Below, piece by piece: positions 8,172 through 16,758 of a stretch of 64,000 nucleotides of DNA (position 1 is its first letter; every line of letters begins with the position of its first letter). A program made the position numbers and the translations under genes. The notes beneath the pieces were generated by a model. The model saw only the letters and a program-made list of their open reading frames with translations, was not told the DNA's origin and searched no databases. The DNA is taken from the NCBI RefSeq assembly GCF_003719195.1, contig NZ_CP024996.1, positions 3,968,001 through 4,032,000 on the forward strand, read 5' to 3'. This stretch comes from Herbaspirillum rubrisubalbicans (GTDB lineage: Bacteria > Pseudomonadota > Gammaproteobacteria > Burkholderiales > Burkholderiaceae_D).

Positions 8172-8282
8172 CTGCCGGCAGGAACATCCGTTTTTCTCCC
8201 ACGCTGCCCGGCACGTCGATATGTGCGAGGCAGACGGTGGGCGCACGTCAGTGATTTACATACTTTCATTACGGGGATCATC

Positions 8283-9527
8283 ATGTGGCTGCAGGAAACA
8301 ACGACAAGCGAGCGGCGCACGCTCACGGCGACCTTCACCGGCTATGCGGTGGATGGTTTTGATTACATGATCTATACCTTTCTCATCCCCACGCTGCTGG
8401 CAGCATGGAGCATGAGCAAGGCCGAGGCCGGCTACATCGCCACCGGCGCTCTGCTCACCTCGGCTGTGGGCGGCTGGGCGGCCGGTGTGCTGGCTGACCG
8501 CTATGGCCGGGTGCGGGTGCTGCAATGGACAGTGCTGTGGTTTGCGCTCTTTACGTTCCTCTCCGGTTTTACCAATTCCTTCGGCCAACTCTTCTTCACC
8601 CGCGCCATGCAAGGCTTCGGCATGGGCGGGGAATGGGCGGTGGGATCGGTGCTGATCGCCGAGACCATCTCGGCACGTCATCGCGGCAAGGCCTCGGGCC
8701 TGGTGCAGAGCAGTTGGGCCGTGGGCTGGGCCGCCTCGGCACTGGCCTTCTGGGGCATCTACGCAGTACTGCCGCCGGAGATGGCGTGGAAGGTCTTGTT
8801 CTGGATCGGCATCCTGCCGGCTCTGCTGACGCTCTACATCCGCCGCACCCTGCACGAGCCGGAGATCTACCTGGCGACCCAGGCCCGGCTGCGCCAGAGC
8901 GGCCAACGCGGCAACTTCCTGCGCATCTTCCACCGCGACCTGCTGCGCACGACCTTACTGGCCAGTCTGCTGGCTACCGGAATGCAGGGTGCGTATTACT
9001 CGGTGACCACCTGGCTGCCCACCTTCCTCAAGACCGAACGCCACCTCTCGGTGCTGGGCACCAGTACCTATCTGCTGGTGCTCATCGGTGGTTCCTTCTG
9101 TGGTTACCTCACCTCGGCCTGGCTGTCCGACACCATCGGTCGCCGCCGCTGCTTCATGTTCTTTGCGGTAATGGGCATCGTGCTGGTATTGAGTTATACG
9201 CAAATGGTCATTACCGATGCCTGGATGCTGGCGCTGGGCTTCGTGCTGGGATTTTTCCTCTCGGGGATTTTCGCGGGCATGGGCGCCTATCTGTCCGAAC
9301 TCTTCCCCAGCGACGTGCGTGGCTCGGGACAAGGTTTCTGCTACAACGTCGGCCGTGCCCTCGGGGCGATCTGCCCGGCGCTGGTGGGATACCTCGGCAA
9401 CAGCCTGCCCTTGGGGCAAACCATTGGCTGGGTCGCGGCGGCCTGTTATGCATTGGTGATCCTGGCCTGCCTGGCGCTGCCGGAGACGCGCGGCAAGGAG
9501 CTGGAGGCGGCCGTGGCCAGCGCGTGA
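8283..9527 (+). CDS. MFS transporter, aromatic/organic acid:H+ symporter type
   Basis: 414 residues from ATG 8283; a GTG 60 nt upstream would add a non-hydrophobic extension and has a worse context. About 12 membrane helices are expected. MFS signatures are seen: DxxDYMIYTFL-like first helix (GYAVDGFDYMIY), GVLADRYGRVRVL between helices 2 and 3, and AWLSDTIGRRR between helices 8 and 9. The GFDY motif in helix 1 is typical of the aromatic acid/organic acid:proton symporters related to PcaK and NanT. It follows the DUF1445 gene in the same direction by 111 nt and most likely imports the substrate of that enzyme. Confidence 0.85.
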   Translation: MWLQETTTSERRTLTATFTGYAVDGFDYMIYTFLIPTLLAAWSMSKAEAGYIATGALLTSAVGGWAAGVLADRYGRVRVLQWTVLWFALFTFLSGFTNSFGQLFFTRAMQGFGMGGEWAVGSVLIAETISARHRGKASGLVQSSWAVGWAASALAFWGIYAVLPPEMAWKVLFWIGILPALLTLYIRRTLHEPEIYLATQARLRQSGQRGNFLRIFHRDLLRTTLLASLLATGMQGAYYSVTTWLPTFLKTERHLSVLGTSTYLLVLIGGSFCGYLTSAWLSDTIGRRRCFMFFAVMGIVLVLSYTQMVITDAWMLALGFVLGFFLSGIFAGMGAYLSELFPSDVRGSGQGFCYNVGRALGAICPALVGYLGNSLPLGQTIGWVAAACYALVILACLALPETRGKELEAAVASA

Positions 9528-9555
9528 GCGCAACATTCCCTTAGGAGCCAGAGAT

Positions 9556-9720
9556 ATGTCGAAGCAAGATCAAGACGCAACCCGCGGCGGCCCGCAAACT
9601 GCACACCGGCCCGGCACAAGCGCTTTGGCTGAAAAAGTGAAGGTCTGTGCGTCATCTGCCCACTGCAAGCCGGTTTTTCCCCTCCTGAAGAAGAATTGCG
9701 CAGGATTCCCCTGTGCCTGA
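9556..9720 (+). CDS. Possible 54-residue small protein
   Basis: ATG 9556 follows TTAGGAG by a good distance, and the frame is open for 54 codons (MSKQDQDATRGGPQTAHRPG ... CAGFPCA). It lies 28 nt after the MFS gene, so it could be the last gene of that operon. Four cysteines fall in the C-terminal half. No family recognised. It could be a chance frame, because the strong ribosome site is the main support. Confidence 0.3.
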   Translation: MSKQDQDATRGGPQTAHRPGTSALAEKVKVCASSAHCKPVFPLLKKNCAGFPCA

Positions 9721-9755
9721 TTTGCAGCGCAATTCTGCATCCGCCCCACCTCTCC

Positions 9756-9786
9756 CGATGCCGGCCGCGTGCCGGCATCGTCTTTT
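9756..9786 (+). terminator. Rho-independent terminator
   Basis: Perfect 10-bp stem CGATGCCGGC / GCCGGCATCG with a 5-nt loop, followed by TCTTTT. It would end transcription of the LysR/DUF1445/MFS group before the antiporter gene. Confidence 0.7.
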
Positions 9787-9940
9787 GCGGTCCGCCGCCG
9801 AGCAATGAGGCAGGCCGGTACGTCCTGCCGTATACTTGCAAGCCTGTTGCAACTCTTTGTTCGCCCCCTGCAACTCGCCGCGGTCACGCGAGTCTGACCC
9901 ACCCGCGCCCACGTTATCAGAACCATCAACCGCTGCCTCC

Positions 9941-11623
9941 ATGGAAATCGTCTTTACCGTCTTGATCCTGCTGCTGGCCGTGGCCGTCTCCGGCGTGGTC
10001 GCCAGGCTGGCCCCGTTCAAGTTGCCCTTGCCCCTGTTCCAGATCGCGCTCGGTGCGGTCTTGGCACTGCCCATGTTCGGCCTGCGCATCAGCTTCGATC
10101 CAGAACTGTTCCTGCTGCTGTTCATCCCGCCGCTGCTCTTTACCGATGGCTGGCGTATGCCCAAGCGCGAATTCTTCCGGCTGGCACGCCCCATCCTGGC
10201 GCTGGCGCTGGGTCTGGTGATGTTTACGGTGGTCGGGGTGGGTTACTTCATCCACTGGATGATCCCGGTCATTTCGCTGCCCTCGGCCTTCGCGCTGGCC
10301 GCCGTGCTCTCGCCCACCGATGCGGTGGCGGTCTCCTCCATCGTCGGCAAGGGCCGGCTGCCGGCCTCCATGCAGCATGTGCTGGAAGGCGAGGCGCTGA
10401 TGAACGACGCCTCCGGTCTGGTGGCCTTCAAGTTCGCCATCGCCGCCGTCATCACCGGTACCTTTTCCCTGCTGGACGCCAGCATTTCCTTCGTCCTGAT
10501 CGCCGCCGGCGGCATCGCCGTGGGGCTGATCGTGGCCTGGGGCTTCGGACTGATCCGGCGCAAGATCATCGAATGGGCCGGCGACGAACCGGGCATCCAG
10601 GTGGTGTTGCTGCTGTTGATTCCCTTTACGGCCTACATCTTCGCCGAACACTTTGGCCTGTCCGGCATCCTGGCCGCGGTGGCCGGCGGCATGTTGATGC
10701 CCTACCTGGAGACCGCTGGTGGCGAATCGGCAGCTACCCGCCTGCAAGGACGCAGCATCCTGACCATGCTGGAATTCGTCTTCAACGGTATGTCCTTCCT
10801 GCTGCTGGGCCTGCAGTTGCCTGGTATCGTCAGCCTGGCCCATGTGGATGCGCAAATGGCGGGCAACGTGCCGGAGTGGCACCTGTTCGTCTATATCCTG
10901 GCCATCACCGTGGCGCTGATCGTGCTGCGCTTTGTCTGGGTCTGGGTCAACCTGCGGATGCGCCGCTTCGCCTCGGCCCTGCGCGGACAGAGCGGACGCA
11001 ATCGCAAGTTCGACCTGCGCCTCATCAGCATCACCGCCTTGTCCGGGGTGCGCGGCGCCATCACGCTGGCCGGTGTGATGTCGATCCCGCTGCTGCTCAA
11101 GGAACATACGCCCTTCCCTGCACGCGACCTGCTGATCTTCCTGGCCACCGGGGTAATCATCTGCTCGCTGCTGTTCGGCAGCTTCCTGCTGCCATGGCTG
11201 CTCAAGGATCTGCAACTCGATGCCGAGGTCAAGCGACGCCGCGCCGAAGAAATGATGGCGCGCCTGCGCCTGTCGGAGGCGGCCGTGCGCAGCATCGAAA
11301 CGGCCCAGGAACGCATCGGCGAAAACCTGGACGAATCGGACCTGGCGCTGTTGATGGAAGTCAGCGGCAGCCTCTTGGCCACCTACCGGATGCGCATGAA
11401 TGCCGAGAGTGATTCGGAAGAAACCCAGCGCGCCGCCAACCGCTTCAAGCAGTTCGAACGCGAACTACGACTCGAAGCGGTCCGCGCCGAGCGACTGGAA
11501 GTGCATTACCTGCGCGCCGAACAGCGCATCAATGACGAAACCTTCCTGATGCTGATCAACCAGATCGACATGGCCGAGACCTGGCTGCTGGGCTCGCTCA
11601 ATGGGCCGGGGCAGCATCACTGA
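9941..11623 (+). CDS. Na+/H+ antiporter, CPA1 family
   Basis: 560 residues from ATG 9941; an ORF extension to 9836 is open but hydrophilic and would push the first membrane helix inside the protein. Ten to twelve helices are expected over residues 1-410. The ion-binding SPTDAVAVSS motif (about 125), EGEALMNDASG and GVRGAITLAGV are all present, as in bacterial NhaP/YjcE-type sodium:proton antiporters. A long charged cytoplasmic tail follows (about 430-550), rich in Glu/Arg and probably regulatory. The gene stands alone after a terminator. Role: pH and sodium homeostasis at the inner membrane. Confidence 0.88.
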   Translation: MEIVFTVLILLLAVAVSGVVARLAPFKLPLPLFQIALGAVLALPMFGLRISFDPELFLLLFIPPLLFTDGWRMPKREFFRLARPILALALGLVMFTVVGVGYFIHWMIPVISLPSAFALAAVLSPTDAVAVSSIVGKGRLPASMQHVLEGEALMNDASGLVAFKFAIAAVITGTFSLLDASISFVLIAAGGIAVGLIVAWGFGLIRRKIIEWAGDEPGIQVVLLLLIPFTAYIFAEHFGLSGILAAVAGGMLMPYLETAGGESAATRLQGRSILTMLEFVFNGMSFLLLGLQLPGIVSLAHVDAQMAGNVPEWHLFVYILAITVALIVLRFVWVWVNLRMRRFASALRGQSGRNRKFDLRLISITALSGVRGAITLAGVMSIPLLLKEHTPFPARDLLIFLATGVIICSLLFGSFLLPWLLKDLQLDAEVKRRRAEEMMARLRLSEAAVRSIETAQERIGENLDESDLALLMEVSGSLLATYRMRMNAESDSEETQRAANRFKQFERELRLEAVRAERLEVHYLRAEQRINDETFLMLINQIDMAETWLLGSLNGPGQHH

Positions 11624-11672
11624 GGGTTCGTTCCATTCAAAGGCGGCGGCATTGCAATGGGGAAACATAAAA

Positions 11673-11696
11673 ATAGAAAAATAGAAAAATAGAAAA
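11673..11696. repeat. Three tandem copies of ATAGAAAA
   Basis: ATAGAAAA three times in a row, just after the antiporter gene. A short A-rich simple repeat in an otherwise GC-rich chromosome. Confidence 0.8.
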
Positions 11697-11755
11697 ACAG
11701 GATGAGTCATTAATCGTCACACTAAACCCTTGAAAATAGTTAACTAACTCGTTAG

Positions 11756-11782
11756 ATCAATCACATTATGGGTGTGATTGAT
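11756..11782. repeat. Perfect 10-bp inverted repeat
   Basis: ATCAATCACA-N7-TGTGATTGAT. No T-run follows, so it looks more like a protein-binding dyad than a terminator. No gene starts close by. Confidence 0.5.
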
Positions 11783-11904
11783 ACGTGGCGAATAGAGCAT
11801 TCTTTTGTTCGTCCACCGTCCCACGTTCAATCCGTGACGATATCTGGTAGACGGCATGAAAATCGAACGGGGATGGTGTTGTTTTGGAGCTCGCTCAAAC
11901 TCAT

Positions 11905-11945
11905 TAGAACTCATTTCATAAATAGGCGTGAGTGCGAGCGTGTCC
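11905..11945 (+). repeat. Left arm of a 41-bp imperfect inverted repeat
   Basis: 35 of 41 bases match the reverse complement of 12362-12402. The shared core is TTTCAT.AATAGGCGT. The two arms are about 416 bp apart and enclose the G10 tract. Confidence 0.6.
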
Positions 11946-12079
11946 GTTAGCTTGATGATCACCGATTCATTATCCTTTGCCCGAAGACGGGGGCCTGGGC
12001 GGTCTTAAATGGTGGTCACTACTATTCATGAAAAAAGTTGGCGCAAGTACCAACGATATCGCTAGGCTAGCTGCGTTAA

Positions 12080-12089
12080 GGGGGGGGGG
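12080..12089 (+). repeat. Homopolymeric G10 tract
   Basis: Ten consecutive G lie 3 nt before an ATG at 12093 that opens a 70-codon frame ending at 12305. Long G tracts are prone to slipped-strand change. The gene downstream is doubtful. Confidence 0.5.
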
Positions 12090-12361
12090 TTAATGCATAA
12101 CGTCGTCACGACTCATCAGGGGCAACTAGCGCGACATGCATATGCTTGCCTGTCAGCGCCTTTAGAACGTCTCGAAGACGATCTCAAGCGCTCGCTCACT
12201 ACGCTTCTCAGTCACATTAGGCACATTAGGCATCGCCATTTGGCGATACTTTTCGCACGCTCTTCGATCGCAAGGCGAATTCTGTCTCGATTGGAGGGAG
12301 CCTGAACGGCCCTCGCCCTGGCGAGGCGCGCCAATCTGCGCCTTGAACATCATCCCCAACG

Positions 12362-12402
12362 GGACTCGTTCGAACTTACGCCTATTGATGAAATCAGTTC
12401 TA
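12362..12402 (-). repeat. Right arm of the 41-bp imperfect inverted repeat
   Basis: Reverse-complement partner of 11905-11945 (35 of 41 identical). It ends 26 bp before the GGDEF start codon and so overlaps that gene's promoter region. Confidence 0.6.
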
Positions 12403-12428
12403 GTTAAATTAAAGGATTGGGGCGGGGC

Positions 12429-13451
12429 ATGAAGAGGGACCTTGAAGAAAGGCATCGTCAATCGCAGGCCGAAAAATCTGGGGTAAGCCACTTACCCAGA
12501 CTGCTCCGCGCCGTCCTGGACTCTCTCGACAGCCAAATTGCATTGATAGACCGTGCCGGAGTGATCCGCTACGTCAACCAGACATGGTGTGAATTCGGCA
12601 AAGAGAATGGTATTCCTCCTCAGTACAGTTGGATTGGCACAAACTATCTTGCTGTCTGCCGTTCGGCAAGCAAGAGCAGCGAGGAGGATGGACAACAAGT
12701 CTACGCAGGCATCAGATCAGTGCTTGAGTCTAGAGCGCCGTCCTTTCAGTACGAATATCCATGCCATAGCCCGAATCAACAGCGTTGGTTCATCATGCGT
12801 ATCGCCCCCGTGTTGGAAATGGAAAGTTTCTTCGTCATTTCTCATAGCGTCATTACAGGACGCAAATTAGCCGAACAGCGCATAGAGCGTCTCAATGAAA
12901 AACTTGCGCTGCTGGCCGTCACGGATAAATTGACCGGCCTGGCCAACAGAATGAAGCTGGACGAAACACTGGATAGCGAAATCGCCCGTGCCCATCGATA
13001 TGGAACAAAGTTATCACTGATCCTGCTTGATGTTGATCATTTCAAGGAAGTGAATGACAAGTTTGGACATTCGGTCGGGGACGCGGTCCTTGTCAGTATT
13101 GCGGAGATATTACGCACTAACGTGCGTGCCACAGACATAGTCGGTCGTTGGGGGGGAGAAGAGTTTCTCCTCATCCTGCCGCAATGCGATATAGAGGCTT
13201 CCTCGCGTATGGCTGAAAAACTAAGATTAATTGTGGAGAGGCATAGCTTCGCACTTATCGATAAGCGCACCTGCAGCTTTGGCGTTGCGGCCTACCAATT
13301 TGGACATGATGGCACTACGCTTCTTTCCTTGGCCGACTCAGCACTCTATCGCGCTAAAAAAAATGGACGCAATCGCGTTGAGATTGCTATTGAACCCGAA
13401 CCGAGCGTCAACTCAAGAGACCGAAAAATCAGTTATTTAGTTAGTCGATGA
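12429..13451 (+). CDS. Diguanylate cyclase with PAS sensor domain
   Basis: 340 residues from ATG 12429, preceded by a G-rich ribosome site. A PAS domain spans about residues 24-150 (SLDSQIALIDRAGVIRYVNQ...). A short coiled linker is followed by a GGDEF domain (about 165-330). The active-site motif is GGEEF at 242-246, with the RATD product-inhibition site at 233-236, so it should make cyclic di-GMP from two GTP and be feedback-inhibited. There is no membrane segment; it is a cytoplasmic sensor of an unknown ligand. A TetR gene follows 12 nt later. A truncated near-copy of its first 43 codons lies at 14159. Composition is AT-richer than the chromosome average. Confidence 0.88.
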   Translation: MKRDLEERHRQSQAEKSGVSHLPRLLRAVLDSLDSQIALIDRAGVIRYVNQTWCEFGKENGIPPQYSWIGTNYLAVCRSASKSSEEDGQQVYAGIRSVLESRAPSFQYEYPCHSPNQQRWFIMRIAPVLEMESFFVISHSVITGRKLAEQRIERLNEKLALLAVTDKLTGLANRMKLDETLDSEIARAHRYGTKLSLILLDVDHFKEVNDKFGHSVGDAVLVSIAEILRTNVRATDIVGRWGGEEFLLILPQCDIEASSRMAEKLRLIVERHSFALIDKRTCSFGVAAYQFGHDGTTLLSLADSALYRAKKNGRNRVEIAIEPEPSVNSRDRKISYLVSR

Positions 13452-13463
13452 TGGGGGGCATGA

Positions 13464-14111
13464 ATGATTCAAGTTCACTCCGAGCCAGGCGCTGCAAGGA
13501 GGCGTCCTGGAAGACCACGCAATCCTGAAAGCAGAGCCCGTCTTCTAGACGCAGGACGAATGCTGATATTGAAGCAGGGGTTGGACTTCAATATCGAGTC
13601 GATTGCGGTGAATGCTGGTGTAGCAAGACGGACTTTCTACAGCTACTTCGAAGATAAAGAAGCCTTCGTAGCCGAGCTGTTACGAGACGCTGAGACAGCG
13701 ATTGGTACAGCAGATGACGAGCTTGCAGGCATCCTGGAAAAACCACTGGCAGATGCACTGTACGAACTCGGCATAAGATATCTAGAAGGCATCAACCAGC
13801 GCAAAGAATTCAGATGGGCGCGACTTCTGGCCTCAGCGAACAAGACATATCCTCGGTTAGTTGAACGCATGTTCCATGAAGCCCGGTGCCGAGAGCATGC
13901 GTTACTCACTCGCATTGTCGAACAAGCGATGGCAAGCGGCAGGCTCATCTCATGTGACCCCGCTCAGGCCGCCGGAGATATCGTTGGGCTGTGGCATGGC
14001 GTGGCTGTTTGGCAAATAGCGACCTGCTCACTACCCACGCTAAGTCACGATGAAATAGACCGACGTGTTCGTAGAGGTGTACATCTATTCTTGTGCATCT
14101 ACGAGCCTTGA
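13464..14111 (+). CDS. TetR-family transcriptional regulator
   Basis: 215 residues. The N-terminal helix-turn-helix is at about 20-70 (IESIAVNAGVARRTFYSYFE DKEAFV), after a basic Arg/Pro-rich arm ([17 protein letters not shown]). The C-terminal helical ligand domain is generic. It starts 12 nt after the GGDEF stop and shares the GGGGGGCATGA context seen before the other genes here, so the two may be one transcript. Target genes are unknown. Confidence 0.85.
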   Translation: MIQVHSEPGAARRRPGRPRNPESRARLLDAGRMLILKQGLDFNIESIAVNAGVARRTFYSYFEDKEAFVAELLRDAETAIGTADDELAGILEKPLADALYELGIRYLEGINQRKEFRWARLLASANKTYPRLVERMFHEARCREHALLTRIVEQAMASGRLISCDPAQAAGDIVGLWHGVAVWQIATCSLPTLSHDEIDRRVRRGVHLFLCIYEP

Positions 14112-14158
14112 ACCGGTTACGTAGACACGGTGGCTTTCAAAGGATGGGAGCGGGGGGC

Positions 14159-14362
14159 ATGAAGAGCGACCGTGAAGAAGGATATCGTCAGTCGCAGTCC
14201 GAAAACACTGTGGCAAGCAATTTCCTCTGGCTACCCCGAGCAGCCCTGGACTCTATCGACAGTCAAATTGCATTGATAGACCGTGTATTCTGTGCCGACA
14301 TGACCTTGTGCGTCAGATCTACGATTCGTATCTACCCGTTTCGACCTTTACCTTGCCTCTGA
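14159..14362 (+). pseudogene. Truncated second copy of the PAS-GGDEF gene 5' end
   Basis: ATG 14159 opens MKSDREEGYRQSQSENTVAS and reaches ALDSIDSQIALIDRV. This matches the first 43 codons of the cyclase at 12429 (MKRDLEERHRQSQAEKSGVS ... LDSLDSQIALIDRA). The match also covers the G-rich ribosome site and stops at about 14285. The frame then runs on for 25 unrelated codons to a stop at 14362. No GGDEF part follows, so it cannot work as a cyclase. Confidence 0.7.
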
Positions 14363-14385
14363 AGGGGCAGAATTTTCTCATTAGA

Positions 14386-14487
14386 ACCTGCCAGCCAACG
14401 CTGCAACAAGTGTTGCGCAACTTGATGTCCAATGCGGTAAAGCATCACGACCGACCGCAGGGAACGATCACCGTCGCAGTACGCCGG
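14386..14487 (+). pseudogene. Fragment of a sensor histidine kinase
   Basis: The frame reads TLQQVLRNLMSNAVKHHDRP followed by QGTITVAV. This is the N-box of a histidine-kinase ATPase domain (QVLRNLxxNAxKHHD). Neither the dimerisation domain before it nor the G boxes after it are present; the frame dissolves into the downstream terminator. A relic of about 34 codons. Confidence 0.6.
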
Positions 14488-14515
14488 CCGGCTACCGCAT
14501 CGCGGCAGCAACGAC

Positions 14516-14550
14516 AAAGCCCGCAGCACCTTTTCAGGGCTGCGGGCTTT
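14516..14550 (-). terminator. Rho-independent terminator
   Basis: 12-bp perfect stem AAAGCCCGCAGC / GCTGCGGGCTTT with an 11-nt loop, placed 20 nt after the stop of the minus-strand gene at 14570. It could work in both directions. Confidence 0.7.
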
Positions 14551-14569
14551 GTGGATGGCAGATGGAGGA

Positions 14570-14839
14570 TCAGGCGACCGAATTGACGGTGGTGCCGATG
14601 ATATCGCCGGTAGCGTTGCGCGAAGCTTGTTCGCGCCGGCTGCGTTCCTGGCGTGCGTTTTCGGCGCGGGTTTCATCGGCCTGGATTTCTTCCAGGCGAC
14701 GCTGTTCGGCCTTGAGCGCGGCAGCCGCTTCCTCGGCGCGACGCACCGCGACCGGATCGTTGGCCTTGCCCGTGGTGGGGGCGTTGCCGTTGGGGTCGGA
14801 AACGACAGAGTTGACAGCGGAGGCGATGTCCATGGCCAT
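14570..14839 (-). CDS. Small hypothetical coiled-coil protein
   Basis: 89 residues from ATG 14839, which has GGGAG 6 nt upstream; a longer frame to 14950 exists but lacks such a site. The N-terminal half is polar (MAMDIASAVNSVVSDPNGNA). The middle (about 30-75) is a Glu/Arg/Ala-rich heptad-like stretch (EEAAAALKAEQRRLEEIQAD), predicted coiled coil. There is no signal peptide. A good ribosome site and a strong terminator right after the stop make it a convincing single-gene unit. Function unknown. Confidence 0.65.
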   Translation of the reverse strand: MAMDIASAVNSVVSDPNGNAPTTGKANDPVAVRRAEEAAAALKAEQRRLEEIQADETRAENARQERSRREQASRNATGDIIGTTVNSVA

Positions 14840-15073
14840 GATGGGCTCCCTTTGGAACGAAGGCTGAGTGATGAAGTCTGGAGGCAACATCCTGTCTCCT
14901 CCAGTAACGCGAATGTCTTCTATGTTACGCCCATTGTCGCCCTCTGCCACAGGGAAAACCTGCGTGGCCTGCTTTTTTTGTGCCAGTTGGCGACGCTTCG
15001 TGATGCCGCTGGCAACAAAATGCCATCGCGCCCTTATCGGGCTGGCAAATCATTGCCGAGCTGGCAAGCCCGC

Positions 15074-15862
15074 TCAGTGACAATCCGGGACGTTCTGATC
15101 CAGGTAGACCTCGAAGGCCACGTTGTTGACCCACTTCTTGATGGCCGCCTCCCAGAACGCAGCGTTCCATCTGGCCGCAGCCTGGCGTGCTGCGGCCAGG
15201 TCTGCCGCATCATTGCCGCGCACCTGCAGCACCAGGGTCTGGCGACTCACCGGGGCCAGTTGCGCGGAGAATTTCTTCCACTCGGGCAATTTGAGCAAGA
15301 CCTTCAGCAGGGTGTCGTCATGCACGGCGGCATCACACTGGCCGATACGCACGGCCAGCAAGGAATCGGCCGGGGCCGGCATCACTTTTTCGATGGCGCC
15401 ATAGCGCGCAGCCAGGGTGCCGACATAGGGCGAGCCGGCAGACACGCAGACGCTGCGCCCCTTCAAGTCTTCCCATTTGCGGATGCTGGTGTCGCTGCGC
15501 ATGATGGCCATGCCGCCAGCGCTATAGCCGGTGGGAATCTGAGTGAGATCGTTGGTGGTCGCTGCGTCCGCTGCCATGCGCGTCAATACAAGCTCCGGGC
15601 GTAAGCTCTTGAGCGCGGCACGCTCGGCAGCGTTGGTTTGCAGCTCGGGCTTGAGCTTCCATTGCACAGCCATATCCTCGGCCAGCACGGTGGCGATGTT
15701 TTCGGGGGTGCGGAATTTCATGCCGGCCTTGTAAGTCGGCGGCACATGATCCAGGCCGATGCGCAATTGGCCGTTGCGGCGGGCGTCGTCCACGACACCC
15801 GCATGGGCGCTGACATTGAAGGCCAGCAGCGCCAGCAGAAGCAAGCAATGAAGTCTGCGCAT
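15074..15862 (-). CDS. Periplasmic substrate-binding protein, family 3 type
   Basis: 262 residues with a clear signal peptide (MRRLHCLLLLALLAFNVSAHA, cleavage near 21). The mature part starts with the family 3 pattern GQLRIGLDHVPPTYKAG. It later has DLKGRSVCVSAGSPYVGTLA and IGQCDAAVHDDTLL, typical of extracellular solute-binding domains for polar amino acids or similar. It lies 37 nt after the sulfonate-type permease in the same direction, which makes it a second binding protein in that operon. A different protein class from the NMT1-type protein at 16759, so the operon may serve two ligands. Confidence 0.75.
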   Translation of the reverse strand: MRRLHCLLLLALLAFNVSAHAGVVDDARRNGQLRIGLDHVPPTYKAGMKFRTPENIATVLAEDMAVQWKLKPELQTNAAERAALKSLRPELVLTRMAADAATTNDLTQIPTGYSAGGMAIMRSDTSIRKWEDLKGRSVCVSAGSPYVGTLAARYGAIEKVMPAPADSLLAVRIGQCDAAVHDDTLLKVLLKLPEWKKFSAQLAPVSRQTLVLQVRGNDAADLAAARQAAARWNAAFWEAAIKKWVNNVAFEVYLDQNVPDCH

Positions 15863-15899
15863 CGTTAGTTTCAGAGAACGGAAAACTTAGTTATTGGAA

Positions 15900-16673
15900 T
15901 CAGACATACTGGTACTTCAGCAAGCGATGTTTAAGGTTTTCCAGGATCACCTGGTCGATCAAGGCGGCCAGGATGGCGATGGTGAGGATATTGGCCATCA
16001 CACCGATCATATCGGCAGTCTCGCCCGAATAGGCTAGCGTGCGGCCCAGCCCCTTGCCGAAACCCACCAGCATCTCGGCCGAGATCAGTGCGCGCCAGGC
16101 ATTGCCAAAGGCCAGCTGAGCGCCGGTGATGAGTTCCGGCATCACCGCCGGCAGATAGACCCGGCGCAGCATGGACAGGCGCGAAGCACCCATCACGCGC
16201 GCCGCCGACACATGCACCTGCTGCACGCTCTCGGTGGCATTCATCACCGACAGCGCGGCCGGGAAGAAGGCGGCAATGGCCACCACCACCACGATGGGCA
16301 GGTTGCCAAAGCCCATCAGGATCAGGAACAGCGGCACCCAGGCAATCGAGGGGATCGATTGCAGGATCACGATGGCCGACTTCAGCACTTCACGGAAGAA
16401 GAACAGCACCGCGCCGATCAGCCCAAACCCGATGCCCAGCACCAGCGCCGAGCCATAGCCCAGCCCCAGGCGATAGAGACTGCCGAAGAGCGCCGCGCGG
16501 AAATTACTGGACTGCACCTCTTCCCACAGGCGCACCGCCACCTCCGGCACTCCCGGCATCAGGAAGGACGGCAACGACCAGGCCGCGATCTGCCACATCA
16601 GGAGGATGAAGGCGATGGCCAGCAACATGGCCAGTTTCTTGCGCACACCAGTGACACGACGCTGAGAGCTCAT
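15900..16673 (-). CDS. ABC transporter permease, sulfonate/nitrate/taurine type
   Basis: 257 residues, about six membrane helices. The conserved cytoplasmic EAA loop is seen as SAARVMGASRLSMLRRVYLPAVMPELITG (EAA---G pattern, about 160-190). The fold and length match SsuC/TauC/NrtB permeases. Gene order on this strand is ATPase, binding protein, permease, second binding protein. The partner ATPase is at 17757-18530. Confidence 0.85.
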   Translation of the reverse strand: MSSQRRVTGVRKKLAMLLAIAFILLMWQIAAWSLPSFLMPGVPEVAVRLWEEVQSSNFRAALFGSLYRLGLGYGSALVLGIGFGLIGAVLFFFREVLKSAIVILQSIPSIAWVPLFLILMGFGNLPIVVVVAIAAFFPAALSVMNATESVQQVHVSAARVMGASRLSMLRRVYLPAVMPELITGAQLAFGNAWRALISAEMLVGFGKGLGRTLAYSGETADMIGVMANILTIAILAALIDQVILENLKHRLLKYQYV

Positions 16674-16758
16674 ACGATAAAAGACTTATAAAAGACGATG
16701 GCCGGACTGTGGCCGGCCAGGGTAAAAACTTATATTGCGCACGCAAAAAACTTAGGTT

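Larger units (their letters stand above)
11624..12428. other. AT-richer region without a convincing gene
   Basis: About 800 bp between the antiporter and the GGDEF gene. It holds a tandem 8-bp repeat (11673-11696), a perfect 10-bp dyad (11756-11782), a 41-bp imperfect inverted repeat pair (11905-11945 and 12362-12402) and a G10 tract (12080-12089). Short ORFs occur (for example 12093-12305, 70 codons) but none shows a recognisable domain. It reads like an area of old insertions and deletions. Confidence 0.6.

Noticed and set aside
12162..12491. Minus-strand ORF with RRKFERVP, resembling the start of a PilZ domain
   Set aside because: Only the RxxxR motif resembles PilZ; the rest does not, and it overlaps the well-supported GGDEF start. 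The same motif recurs in the opposite repeat arm, so it reflects the repeat, not a gene.
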